DNA of 5,743 bases from an uncultured Erysipelotrichaceae bacterium. Lineage in GTDB: Bacteria > Bacillota_I > Bacilli_A > Erysipelotrichales > Coprobacillaceae. Below, piece after piece: positions 1 through 5,743 of the stretch. A model generated the notes under the pieces. That model did not search any database. It was not told the DNA's origin and was given only the letters and a program-made list of their open reading frames with translations. The stretch is taken from contig ONFH01000133.1 of assembly GCA_900317015.1 (NCBI GenBank), positions 1 to 5,743 of the forward strand. The letters are read 5' to 3'. A program made the translations under genes and the position numbers. Position 1 is the first letter of the stretch. The number at the start of each line of letters is the position of its first letter.

Positions 1-3
1 ATG

Positions 4-9
4 AGGAGG
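4..9 (+). promoter_or_regulatory. Ribosome binding site deciding the start of the first LicD gene
   Basis: AGGAGG is a near-perfect Shine-Dalgarno core, six bases before the ATG at 16. An in-frame ATG also lies at position 1, but the window begins there, so any site in front of it cannot be seen. The TGA at 2-4 fused to the GAGGAGG run resembles the stop-codon/Shine-Dalgarno fusions at later junctions of this cluster. It may therefore be the stop codon of an unseen upstream gene (inference). Confidence 0.75.
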
Positions 10-15
10 AAAACA

Positions 16-855
16 ATGGATAATCTACCAATGGAAAAACTGCATCGTGTCGAACTGATGATCTGTGATGAATTAGATCGCATCTGTAAGAAACATGACA
101 TCCCTTACTTTATGATTGCGGGCACTTTACTGGGGGCGATCCGTCATCATGGCTTCATTCCATGGGATGAAGATATGGACTTTGGCATGATGCGTGATGA
201 TTATGAACGTTTTATCAAAGCCTGTGAGGAAGATTTAAATACGAATGTCTTCTTCTTACAGACGATGGATAGTGATCCTCACTATCCAAAGGCGTATGCC
301 AAATTAAGAGTGAAAGATACACATATCAAGGAATATACCATGCGTAATTGCCCATGTATGGATGGGATATTCATTGATCTCTTCCCATTTGATTATGTCC
401 CTGATGATCCAGCCAAACAGAAGAAGAATCAGAAGGAACGTTTCTTATGGAATGCAATGATGGATTTTAAATGTGGAAATGACGCCATTTTGAATCATAA
501 TGCCGGTATTCGTAAAGCCTTAAAATTCATGAGTCACTTTGTCTCTAGAAAGACGATGGTCAAAAAGAAAAAGGAGATCTATCCAAGAGACAATGAAGAT
601 CAAACGAAATTTATCGTCACAGCGCAAGGCAGCTATGGTTACTTTAAGGAGATCATTCCTGTCGAATATACAAAGAAATTAACGTATTATCCGTTTGAAG
701 ATATGTTCTTGCCAGGATTTGAAGATTATGATTCTTATCTGAGAGGTATGTATAAAGATTATATGACGATTCCTAAAGGAAGCAGTCGTAATAAACATAC
801 GATCTTATCATTAGATTTTGGTAAGTATGAAAATGATAAAAGATTTGAGGTCTAG
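16..855 (+). CDS. LicD family phosphotransferase (first of a tandem pair)
   Basis: This is a 279-residue soluble, cytoplasmic LicD-family protein. The family has a nucleotidyltransferase-like fold and transfers phosphocholine or similar phospho-alcohols from a CDP carrier to glycans. The diagnostic core GTLLGAIRH...PWDEDMD spans about residues 36-55, with D53 and D55 as the likely metal-binding acidic pair. A second family block, IDLFPFD, is at 120-126. The C-terminal family block is the DYDSYL...MYKDYM stretch, about 30-45 residues from the end. No signal peptide or membrane segment is visible. The start at 16 is chosen because AGGAGG lies six bases upstream; starting at 1 would add MRRKT. 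The gene stops two bases before the next LicD gene. The transferred group cannot be read from sequence: phosphocholine is the classical one, while glycerol phosphate is suggested by the nearby tagD (inference). Family is secure, substrate is not. Confidence 0.9.
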   Translation: MDNLPMEKLHRVELMICDELDRICKKHDIPYFMIAGTLLGAIRHHGFIPWDEDMDFGMMRDDYERFIKACEEDLNTNVFFLQTMDSDPHYPKAYAKLRVKDTHIKEYTMRNCPCMDGIFIDLFPFDYVPDDPAKQKKNQKERFLWNAMMDFKCGNDAILNHNAGIRKALKFMSHFVSRKTMVKKKKEIYPRDNEDQTKFIVTAQGSYGYFKEIIPVEYTKKLTYYPFEDMFLPGFEDYDSYLRGMYKDYMTIPKGSSRNKHTILSLDFGKYENDKRFEV

Positions 856-857
856 TT

Positions 858-1682
858 ATGGAAAGAGATATTAGAGATTTACAAATGGTCGAATTGGAGA
901 TCTGTAAGGCCTTCATCGCTTTATGTGAGAAATATCATCTCCATTACTATATGTTAGGTGGGACGCTCCTTGGCGCTATTCGTCATAAGGGATTTATTCC
1001 TTGGGATGATGATATGGACTTAGGAATGCCTCGTCCTGATTATGAACTCTTTAAAGAAGTGGCCAAAAAAGAATTACCTGAACCATTCAAGTTAGATTCT
1101 TATGAAACAGGCGGCCATTATTACTATGTCAGAGTGGTCAATCCTGACGTCAAGCTCTGGCGTACAAAAGGGCAGAAGAAGACGAAGATCGATGCCTGGA
1201 TCGACATCTTTCCTTTGGATGGCGCTCCCGATACAAAAGAAGGTTTATTAAAGTGGAATAAGAATGTGCATATCAAGAAAAGACTCTATTCTTATTCACA
1301 GTTTGATTATTTTATTGATAAGGAACCAATGCCAGGAGAAGTCTGGACATTCAAACACAAACTGATCCTGAAGTTCTTTTTGACGACCCATATCTATAAG
1401 CTGATCTCGACCAAGAGAGCTTGGCATAATTTAGACAAGGCTTTACAGACTTATGATTATGACAGTGCAACGCATCTGATCAACTACATGGGCTTCTGGG
1501 ACATCAAAGAATGGTTCCCTAAGGATAAATATGGGGAAGGGACCCTTTATGATTTTGAAGACATTCAGTTAAAAGGGCCTGCCGACTATGATTATATCTT
1601 AACACAGATGTATGGTGACTATATGACACCACCAAGTGATGATATGAAAGATCATCATAAGATCGAATTTGTAGATGAGTAA
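858..1682 (+). CDS. LicD family phosphotransferase (second of a tandem pair)
   Basis: This 274-residue cytoplasmic protein is a second LicD-family member. The core GTLLGAIRH...PWDDDMD lies at residues 35-54, with D52 and D54 as the probable metal ligands, and IDIFPLD is at 115-121. The C-terminus carries DYDYIL...MYGDYMTPP followed by a His-rich stretch (DHHK), closer to the family norm than the end of the first paralogue. The middle third (about residues 125-220) differs strongly from the first copy, which fits a different acceptor. The start ATG has GAGGT at 847-851, six bases upstream, with the previous gene's TAG stop between the two, so translation is probably coupled. The coding sequence ends in a TAA joined to the Shine-Dalgarno site of tagD. 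Family assignment is firm. Whether the pair work together, in sequence or on different acceptors is unknown. Confidence 0.9.
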   Translation: MERDIRDLQMVELEICKAFIALCEKYHLHYYMLGGTLLGAIRHKGFIPWDDDMDLGMPRPDYELFKEVAKKELPEPFKLDSYETGGHYYYVRVVNPDVKLWRTKGQKKTKIDAWIDIFPLDGAPDTKEGLLKWNKNVHIKKRLYSYSQFDYFIDKEPMPGEVWTFKHKLILKFFLTTHIYKLISTKRAWHNLDKALQTYDYDSATHLINYMGFWDIKEWFPKDKYGEGTLYDFEDIQLKGPADYDYILTQMYGDYMTPPSDDMKDHHKIEFVDE

Positions 1683-1686
1683 GGAG
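1681..1686 (+). promoter_or_regulatory. Ribosome binding site deciding the tagD start
   Basis: AAGGAG overlaps the TAA stop of the upstream LicD gene and lies six bases before the ATG at 1693. It supports that ATG over the in-frame ATG at 1675, which lies inside the LicD gene and would add six residues (MSKEST) absent from TagD-type enzymes. Confidence 0.8.
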
Positions 1687-1692
1687 AGTACT

Positions 1693-2085
1693 ATGAAAAA
1701 AGTCATTACATATGGAACATTTGATATGTTACATTACGGTCATATTAACTTACTAAGACGTGCGAAGGAATTAGGCGATTATTTGATCGTCGCCATTTCT
1801 ACGGATGAATTTAACTGGCAAGAAAAACATAAGAAGTGTTATTTCTCTTATGAAAAAAGAAAAGCTTTAGTCGAAGCTGTTCGCTATGTCGATTTAGTCA
1901 TTCCTGAAGAAAGCTGGGATCAGAAAGTTTCCGACGTGCATGATTATCATGTCGATACGTTCGTTATGGGCGATGACTGGAAAGGCAAGTTTGATTTCTT
2001 AAAAGATGAAGGTGTCGAAGTCGTTTATTTACCTCGTACACCAGAAGTCTCTTCAACACAGATCAAATCTGATTTAAAGAAGTAA
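1693..2085 (+). CDS. tagD: Glycerol-3-phosphate cytidylyltransferase (TagD/TarD type)
   Basis: The 130-residue product matches the Bacillus TagD family along its length. It catalyses CTP + sn-glycerol 3-phosphate to CDP-glycerol + diphosphate in the cytoplasm, supplying activated glycerol phosphate for teichoic acids or capsules. Visible motifs are MKKVITYGTFD at the N-terminus, the nucleotide-binding HxGH as HYGH (residues 14-17), AISTDEFN, the substrate-side stretch FVMGDDWKGKFDFL, and the C-terminal cytidylyltransferase signature as RTPEVSST (115-122), where B. subtilis TagD has RTEGISTT. Length is normal for the family. Starting at 1693 gives the standard N-terminus and uses AAGGAG six bases upstream. 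It follows two LicD genes by ten bases, suggesting that its product feeds a phosphotransferase encoded here. A terminator-like hairpin begins five bases after the stop codon. Other small CDP-alcohol cytidylyltransferases are possible but less likely given the overall match. Confidence 0.94.
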   Translation: MKKVITYGTFDMLHYGHINLLRRAKELGDYLIVAISTDEFNWQEKHKKCYFSYEKRKALVEAVRYVDLVIPEESWDQKVSDVHDYHVDTFVMGDDWKGKFDFLKDEGVEVVYLPRTPEVSSTQIKSDLKK

Positions 2086-2089
2086 TGAT

Positions 2090-2120
2090 GTATGGGGCAA
2101 AACTGCCTCATACTCTTTTT
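2090..2120 (+). terminator. Intrinsic terminator-like hairpin between tagD and the glycosyltransferase gene
   Basis: The arms GTATGGGGCA (2090-2099) and TGCCTCATAC (2104-2113) can form a ten-base-pair stem with one G-U pair. The loop is four bases (AAAC), and the T-rich tract TCTTTTT (2114-2120) follows at once. This is the classical Rho-independent layout. It sits inside a codirectional cluster, with the Shine-Dalgarno site of the next gene starting at the base after the tract. No room remains for a new promoter between the T-tract and that gene's start, so downstream expression requires read-through, antitermination, or a promoter inside tagD. Whether it ends, attenuates or only processes the transcript cannot be told from sequence. 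Confidence 0.82.
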
Positions 2121-2127
2121 AAAGGAG
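2121..2127 (+). promoter_or_regulatory. Ribosome binding site deciding the glycosyltransferase start
   Basis: AAAGGAG lies nine bases before the ATG at 2137, directly after the T-tract of the terminator-like hairpin. It supports 2137 over the in-frame ATG at 2092, whose extra 15 codons would be encoded by the hairpin itself. Confidence 0.8.
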
Positions 2128-2136
2128 AATGTATCT

Positions 2137-3036
2137 ATGAATGATAAAACAGCTGTTGTCGTGGTCACATACAACCGTCTCAAGCTTTTATTAGAAGCCA
2201 TTGATGCCCTGTTGAAACAGACTTATGACAACTATGATATTTTGATCATCAATAATGCGTCCACGGATGACACCGAAGAGACTTTAAAGCCTTATGTCGA
2301 ACGTGGCGACATTATCTATTACAATACTGGCAAGAACATGGGTGGTGCCGGAGGCTTCAACTATGGCTTACGTAAAGCCTATGAAGCGGGCTATGAATAC
2401 TTCTGGCTCATGGATGATGATTCCATTCCCGATCCTGATGCCCTCACAAAGATGCATGAAGCGCACAAGGCCTTACAGGGACACTATGGTTATTTAGCCA
2501 GCTATGTCTACTGGAAAGATGGCAGTGCCTGCAAGATGAATGCGCCAAGAATTGCGGATGACTGGGTCGAAGATGGCAAGCTTTCTAAAGCCGGCCTTGT
2601 CAAGATCCAGAAGTCGACATTTGTCGGTTTCTTTACGAAACGTGATATCGTCAAGAAAGTCGGACTTCCTATTAAGGAATTCTTTATCTGGAGCGATGAT
2701 ACGAACTACTGCTGGCGTATTAATAAATATGCCCCAGGGTATCTTGTCGTCGATTCAAGAGTGGAACACCGTATTGTTTCTAATGTCAATGCGGATATTA
2801 TTACCGATGATACGAACCGTTTAGGACGTTATGAATATGCGTTTAGAAATCGTTATTATAACTACCGTATGGTCGGTTCAAGTAAAAACTATAAGATCTA
2901 TGTCTTTAAGAAATTTATGAATATCTTACGTCATTCGAAGAATCATAAATTCAAACGTATTCATGTCATGATGAAAGGCGTGAGAGCTGGAAAGACATTC
3001 AATCCACCGATTGAATATGTGGAAGAGAAGAAGTAA
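2137..3036 (+). CDS. Family 2 glycosyltransferase, galactofuranosyltransferase-like
   Basis: The 299-residue product is a GT-A fold inverting glycosyltransferase, probably acting on the cytoplasmic face on a lipid-linked oligosaccharide. The N-terminal nucleotide-binding part shows VVTYNR (residues 9-14), IINNASTD (37-44), NMGGAGGF (67-74) and the metal-binding acidic motif MDDD (92-95). The acceptor/catalytic part shows IWSDDTNYCWR (184-194), whose acidic pair is the likely catalytic base region, and VEHR (209-212), with H211 a possible metal ligand. The combination of N-x-GGAGGF, DDD and W-x-DD is typical of GlfT-like and related rhamnosyl/galactofuranosyltransferases (family knowledge), so transfer of galactofuranose is a reasonable guess. 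The C-terminus (FKKFMNIL...) is basic and may be a membrane-peripheral helix. No true membrane segment is seen. It is separated from tagD by a terminator-like hairpin and from the flippase gene by nine bases. The sugar donor is uncertain. Confidence 0.9.
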   Translation: MNDKTAVVVVTYNRLKLLLEAIDALLKQTYDNYDILIINNASTDDTEETLKPYVERGDIIYYNTGKNMGGAGGFNYGLRKAYEAGYEYFWLMDDDSIPDPDALTKMHEAHKALQGHYGYLASYVYWKDGSACKMNAPRIADDWVEDGKLSKAGLVKIQKSTFVGFFTKRDIVKKVGLPIKEFFIWSDDTNYCWRINKYAPGYLVVDSRVEHRIVSNVNADIITDDTNRLGRYEYAFRNRYYNYRMVGSSKNYKIYVFKKFMNILRHSKNHKFKRIHVMMKGVRAGKTFNPPIEYVEEKK

Positions 3037-3045
3037 GGTGAGTCT

Positions 3046-4497
3046 ATGAAACAAGTCAGTTTAAAAAAGAACATCATGCTTTCGACCTTCTATCAGATCT
3101 TAAAGATCGTGACCCCATTGATCACGGCACCTTATGTCTCTCGTGTCTTAGGTGTTGGTAAGATTGGGATCTATTCTTATACCAGTTCGATTGCAATGTA
3201 TTTCACCTTATTTGGAGGACTTGGAACCTCTACCTATGGGACTAGAGAGATCGCTCGTGTGCGTAATGATGAACAAAAACGTTCTCAGACATTCTGGGAA
3301 ATTGAAATTCTTTCCATCATTACAACGATGGTTTCCATTCTGGTCTGGGGTGTCTTTACGACGCTCAATACAAAATATCGTGGATATTATGCCGTTTTAA
3401 CGTTTAACTTATTAGCGGTCATGTTTGATATCTCATGGTTCTATGCCGGAATTGAACGTTTCCAATATACGGTCGGCTGGAACTCATTCTTTAAGATCTT
3501 GTCAGTCATTGCTTTATTCATTTTCGTTCATAAGCCATCAGACTTATTACTTTATACGTTCTTAATGGCCTTCCAGAACTTTGCCGGTAACGTCGGCATG
3601 TGGACGGGATTACCTAAGTTCGTTCATAAAGTCAGTCTGAAGACCGTGAAATTAAAGAAGCATTTCCATGAGACATTGGTCTACTTTATTCCAACCATTG
3701 CCACATCTGTCTATAATGTCTTAGATAAGACGATGATCGGCGCCATCACTCATTCCACGAAAGAAAATGGGTACTATGAACAGGCCAATAAGATCTTAGA
3801 TATGATGAAGACTTTAACGTTCGTGGCCTTGAATAGTGTGATGACTTCACGTATTTCTTTCCTATATGCCAAAGAAAAGTATGATGAGATCAAGAGCCGT
3901 ATTCAAACATCGATCGACTATGTCTTATTTATGGGCTTAGGTCTCTTGTTTGGTTTATCAAGTGTAGCGAGTGCTTTTGTTCCTTGGTTCTTTGGACCAG
4001 GTTATGATAAGACGGTTGAACTCCTGATTATTATGGCACCTGTCGTTGTCATCATTGGGGTGTCCAACTGTTTAGGATCACAGTACTACACACCAAGTGG
4101 ACGAAGAAAAGAGAGTGCGAAATATATTATTGCCGGCGCCGTTGTGAACTTCTGTTTCAACTCCGTCATGATTCCATACTTAAAATCTTATGGGGCTGCC
4201 ATTGCGACGGTCATTGCGGAATCTGTCATTACATTCTTATACATGCATAACTGTCAGGGCTATATGACCTGGAAGACGATTGGTAAATTAGGCTGGAAGA
4301 AGCTGATTGCTGGTCTTTGTATGTTAGTCGTTATTGAAGGTGTGAAACATTTTATGAGCACAGGTCTACTCGCACTGATCTTAATGGTCGTTTGTGGTGG
4401 TCTGACATATTTACTTGTCTTAACATTACTTAAGGACAGCTTTATGACAACTGGCAAGGATCTCTTCCTTGGCAAACTCTTACATAAGAAAAATTAG
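3046..4497 (+). CDS. Wzx-like lipid-linked polysaccharide repeat-unit flippase (MOP superfamily)
   Basis: This 483-residue polytopic membrane protein has the size and hydrophobic pattern of polysaccharide flippases (about 12-14 membrane segments). The N-terminus is typical: a short basic start, a first helix, then the LITAPYVSRVLG stretch (about 26-37) and the GIYSYTSSIAMYF segment. Next comes the family-typical loop GLGTSTYGTREIARVR (around 58-74). A mid-protein FIPTIATSVYNVLDKTMIG segment matches the start of the second helical bundle. The role is to move undecaprenyl-diphosphate-linked repeat units to the outer face, as in Wzx/Wzy-dependent capsule or O-antigen synthesis. The start is supported by AAGGTG (3035-3040), fused to the upstream TAA stop and five bases before the ATG. 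The polymerase-like gene follows after 13 bases, giving the usual Wzx/Wzy pairing. The protein appears complete. Substrate specificity cannot be predicted, and a teichoic-acid flippase (TacF-like) is the main alternative. Confidence 0.92.
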   Translation: MKQVSLKKNIMLSTFYQILKIVTPLITAPYVSRVLGVGKIGIYSYTSSIAMYFTLFGGLGTSTYGTREIARVRNDEQKRSQTFWEIEILSIITTMVSILVWGVFTTLNTKYRGYYAVLTFNLLAVMFDISWFYAGIERFQYTVGWNSFFKILSVIALFIFVHKPSDLLLYTFLMAFQNFAGNVGMWTGLPKFVHKVSLKTVKLKKHFHETLVYFIPTIATSVYNVLDKTMIGAITHSTKENGYYEQANKILDMMKTLTFVALNSVMTSRISFLYAKEKYDEIKSRIQTSIDYVLFMGLGLLFGLSSVASAFVPWFFGPGYDKTVELLIIMAPVVVIIGVSNCLGSQYYTPSGRRKESAKYIIAGAVVNFCFNSVMIPYLKSYGAAIATVIAESVITFLYMHNCQGYMTWKTIGKLGWKKLIAGLCMLVVIEGVKHFMSTGLLALILMVVCGGLTYLLVLTLLKDSFMTTGKDLFLGKLLHKKN

Positions 4498-4503
4498 GGG
4501 GAA
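4496..4503 (+). promoter_or_regulatory. Ribosome binding site favouring the TTG start of the polymerase-like gene
   Basis: AGGGGGAA overlaps the TAG stop of the flippase gene and lies seven bases before a TTG at 4511. It pairs with the anti-Shine-Dalgarno sequence if one G-U pair is allowed. A competing in-frame TTG at 4469 has AAGGA at 4456-4460, eight bases upstream, so the choice is not absolute. Confidence 0.6.
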
Positions 4504-4510
4504 TTTTATT

Positions 4511-5737
4511 TTGAAAAGTTTAAAAAGAACCCTGTTACGGATCTTAAATAGTGAACATTTGATCTTCTTGATCTTTATTCTCTATTATATTGGACGTACA
4601 GGGGGCAATACGACAATTGTGACCCAATGGCCAGTGTCTGATCATGGCTTCATGCTTTTAAGACTTTTAGGCGCTGTGTTCTTTGGGGTAGAAATGATCA
4701 AGCTGTTGATCGGATACTTAAAAGATCAGCACACGAAGACACAATGGATGTTGCTGGTGCTGTTTGTCTTATTATTATTGTCATTATGTGCAAACTTTGT
4801 CGTTCAGGGTGCCTATACGTTTATTACTGATGTCATGATGGCTTTCGTCATGAGCCATATCGCCTTAAAGAAGACGGTCAGTGTACGTATGTATGTCCTC
4901 TTTGCGACATGCTTAGTTATTCCTGTGTTATGTTCTATGGGGATCTTAGAGAACTTAGAGAATGTGCGTGAAGCGGATGAACCTGTCCGTTATGCTTTAG
5001 GGTTTGACTATACGACACGAATCTCAGGCATCTATGGCTTTGCGACATTGTATTACTGTTATTTGAATAAGTTTAAGTTAAGCGGTCGAGATATCTTTAT
5101 GATGATCTTCTCAAGCTTACTTATCAACTTCTTAACCGATACGAGAACATACTTCTATCTAGAAGTATTCTTTGGCGTCATTGCCTTAGGTTATAAGGTG
5201 CATTTAGAACATGTGATGAAGAAGATCTATTATGTGCTTGAAAAGCTCTTTATTCATTTCTTCCCAATCGCTTCGATTGCAACCTTACTCTTTACGTTAC
5301 TGTATGAAAAAGGTGGCATCTTCTTTAAGTTAGATGCGATCCTTTCTCATCGTTTATCACAGGTCTATGCCGACTTAGTGAACTATGGTCTTCATCCATT
5401 TGGGGTCAAGTTTGCCCAGTACGGCAACGGCGGTGCTCATGTCGCTATTACGAAGATCTTTGGATCTAACTATGTCGATTCTGGTTTCTTACAGTTATTG
5501 ATCGTACGAGGGATCATTCCTTTCGTCTTGATCGTCGTTATGACTTACATTGCTTTATGGCAGTTATATAAGCATTCTATGCATGCCGAACTCTTTGTCT
5601 TAATGATCATTACTTTATTATCTACATTCTCAGGTGGCTTAATGAGTAATGAATCTGTCTTATTCATCTTTATGTTCTATGGATTAAGACTTCTCTATCA
5701 AAGTCAGCGAAAGGAGAATGCTTATGAAAAAGAATAA
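4511..5737 (+). CDS. Wzy-like polysaccharide polymerase / O-antigen ligase-like membrane protein
   Basis: The 408-residue product is a polytopic membrane protein with about ten hydrophobic segments. A long, probably extracytoplasmic loop lies between the segment near residues 240-265 and the one starting near 326. Within that loop are HRL (280-282), a GLHPFG-type turn, and VDSGFLQLL...RGIIPF (from 322). An arginine near the start of this loop and a D-(N/S)-x-(Y/F)-x-x-(L)-(L) block before the next helix are recurrent in Wzy polymerases and O-antigen-ligase-like proteins (family knowledge). The expected role is block polymerisation of flipped repeat units on the outer membrane face; a ligase attaching the polymer to an acceptor is the alternative. 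The start at TTG 4511 avoids overlap with the flippase gene and has AGGGGGAA upstream; TTG 4469 would add 14 residues. No ATG is available near the first helix. The 3' end overlaps the next gene by 14 bases. Wzy proteins are poorly conserved, so this call rests on topology, motifs and position after a flippase. Confidence 0.78.
   Translation: MKSLKRTLLRILNSEHLIFLIFILYYIGRTGGNTTIVTQWPVSDHGFMLLRLLGAVFFGVEMIKLLIGYLKDQHTKTQWMLLVLFVLLLLSLCANFVVQGAYTFITDVMMAFVMSHIALKKTVSVRMYVLFATCLVIPVLCSMGILENLENVREADEPVRYALGFDYTTRISGIYGFATLYYCYLNKFKLSGRDIFMMIFSSLLINFLTDTRTYFYLEVFFGVIALGYKVHLEHVMKKIYYVLEKLFIHFFPIASIATLLFTLLYEKGGIFFKLDAILSHRLSQVYADLVNYGLHPFGVKFAQYGNGGAHVAITKIFGSNYVDSGFLQLLIVRGIIPFVLIVVMTYIALWQLYKHSMHAELFVLMIITLLSTFSGGLMSNESVLFIFMFYGLRLLYQSQRKENAYEKE
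5710..5716 (+). promoter_or_regulatory. Ribosome binding site for the gene running off the window end
   Basis: AAAGGAG lies inside the last codons of the polymerase-like gene, seven bases before the ATG at 5724. It supports a real downstream gene translated in a different frame and probably coupled. Confidence 0.75.
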
Positions 5738-5743
5738 ATTAGA
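5724..5743 (+). CDS. Start of a further gene (5' fragment only)
   Basis: ATG at 5724 follows AAAGGAG with a seven-base spacer and opens a frame reading MKKNKL before the window ends. It overlaps the last 14 bases of the polymerase-like gene, in another frame. The basic N-terminus would suit a membrane-anchored or exported protein, but six residues are too few to say what it is. The overlap indicates that the cluster continues downstream. Confidence 0.7.

Noticed and set aside
16..1682. Naming the LicD genes licD1/licD2 as phosphocholine transferases.
   Set aside because: Only the family can be supported. No choline uptake or activation genes are in the window, and the neighbour tagD points to CDP-glycerol instead.
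2092..2136. A 15-codon N-terminal extension of the glycosyltransferase from the ATG at 2092.
   Set aside because: It is encoded by the terminator-like hairpin, lacks a Shine-Dalgarno site, and precedes the point where the standard GT2 start (VVVTYNR within the first 14 residues) begins. ATG 2137 with AAAGGAG fits better.
2294..2824. Open frames at 2294-2497 and 2540-2824 in another frame of the glycosyltransferase gene.
   Set aside because: They lie wholly within a gene with clear family motifs, have no ribosome binding site worth noting, and their translations show no recognisable domain.
3152..3400. An open frame overlapping the 5' part of the flippase gene.
   Set aside because: It is a shadow of the membrane protein's coding sequence, with no recognisable domain.
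4260..4475. A minus-strand open frame within the 3' end of the flippase gene.
   Set aside because: It is antisense to a well-supported gene in a cluster that is entirely on the plus strand, and shows no recognisable domain.
1..5743. CRISPR arrays, insertion sequences, tRNA/rRNA genes, phage or defence genes.
   Set aside because: I looked for direct repeats, terminal inverted repeats, transposase motifs and structured RNA genes, and saw none. The window is almost fully occupied by surface-polysaccharide genes.

Overview
The window is one densely packed, single-direction (+ strand) piece of a Gram-positive cell-surface polysaccharide gene cluster. The organism looks like a moderately AT-rich member of the Firmicutes (Bacillota). 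The signs are strong purine-rich Shine-Dalgarno sites before almost every gene, a TTG start, TTA as a favoured leucine codon, a Bacillus-type TagD, and an intrinsic terminator with a U-tract. Codon habits (many GTC, CGT, AAGATC and TTA) make me think of Erysipelotrichia-like gut bacteria (the Sharpea/Kandleria/Catenibacterium group). That placement is an impression, not a demonstrated assignment.

Layout: (1) two consecutive LicD-family phosphotransferase genes (16-855 and 858-1682); (2) a glycerol-3-phosphate cytidylyltransferase gene, tagD/tarD type (1693-2085); (3) a 51-base gap holding a well-formed intrinsic-terminator-like hairpin (2090-2120); (4) a family-2 glycosyltransferase with features of galactofuranosyltransferase-like enzymes (2137-3036); (5) a Wzx/MOP-type polysaccharide flippase (3046-4497); (6) a polytopic Wzy-like polymerase/O-antigen-ligase-like protein starting at a TTG (4511-5737); (7) the first six codons of another gene (from 5724). 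The other junctions are 2-13 bases apart or overlap, so this is operon architecture. There is no gene-free stretch longer than 51 bases.

How the genes fit together (inference): TagD makes CDP-glycerol. One or both LicD proteins are candidates to move a phospho-alcohol from a CDP carrier onto the glycan. The GT2 adds a sugar to a lipid-linked repeat unit on the cytoplasmic face. The Wzx-like protein flips the unit and the Wzy-like protein polymerises it outside. The likely product is a capsule or teichoic-acid-like polymer decorated with glycerol phosphate (or phosphocholine). No choline uptake or activation genes (licA/B/C) and no TagB/TagF-type glycerophosphotransferase are in view, so the LicD pair next to tagD is the most thought-provoking pairing. 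The second is the terminator hairpin inside what otherwise reads as one operon.
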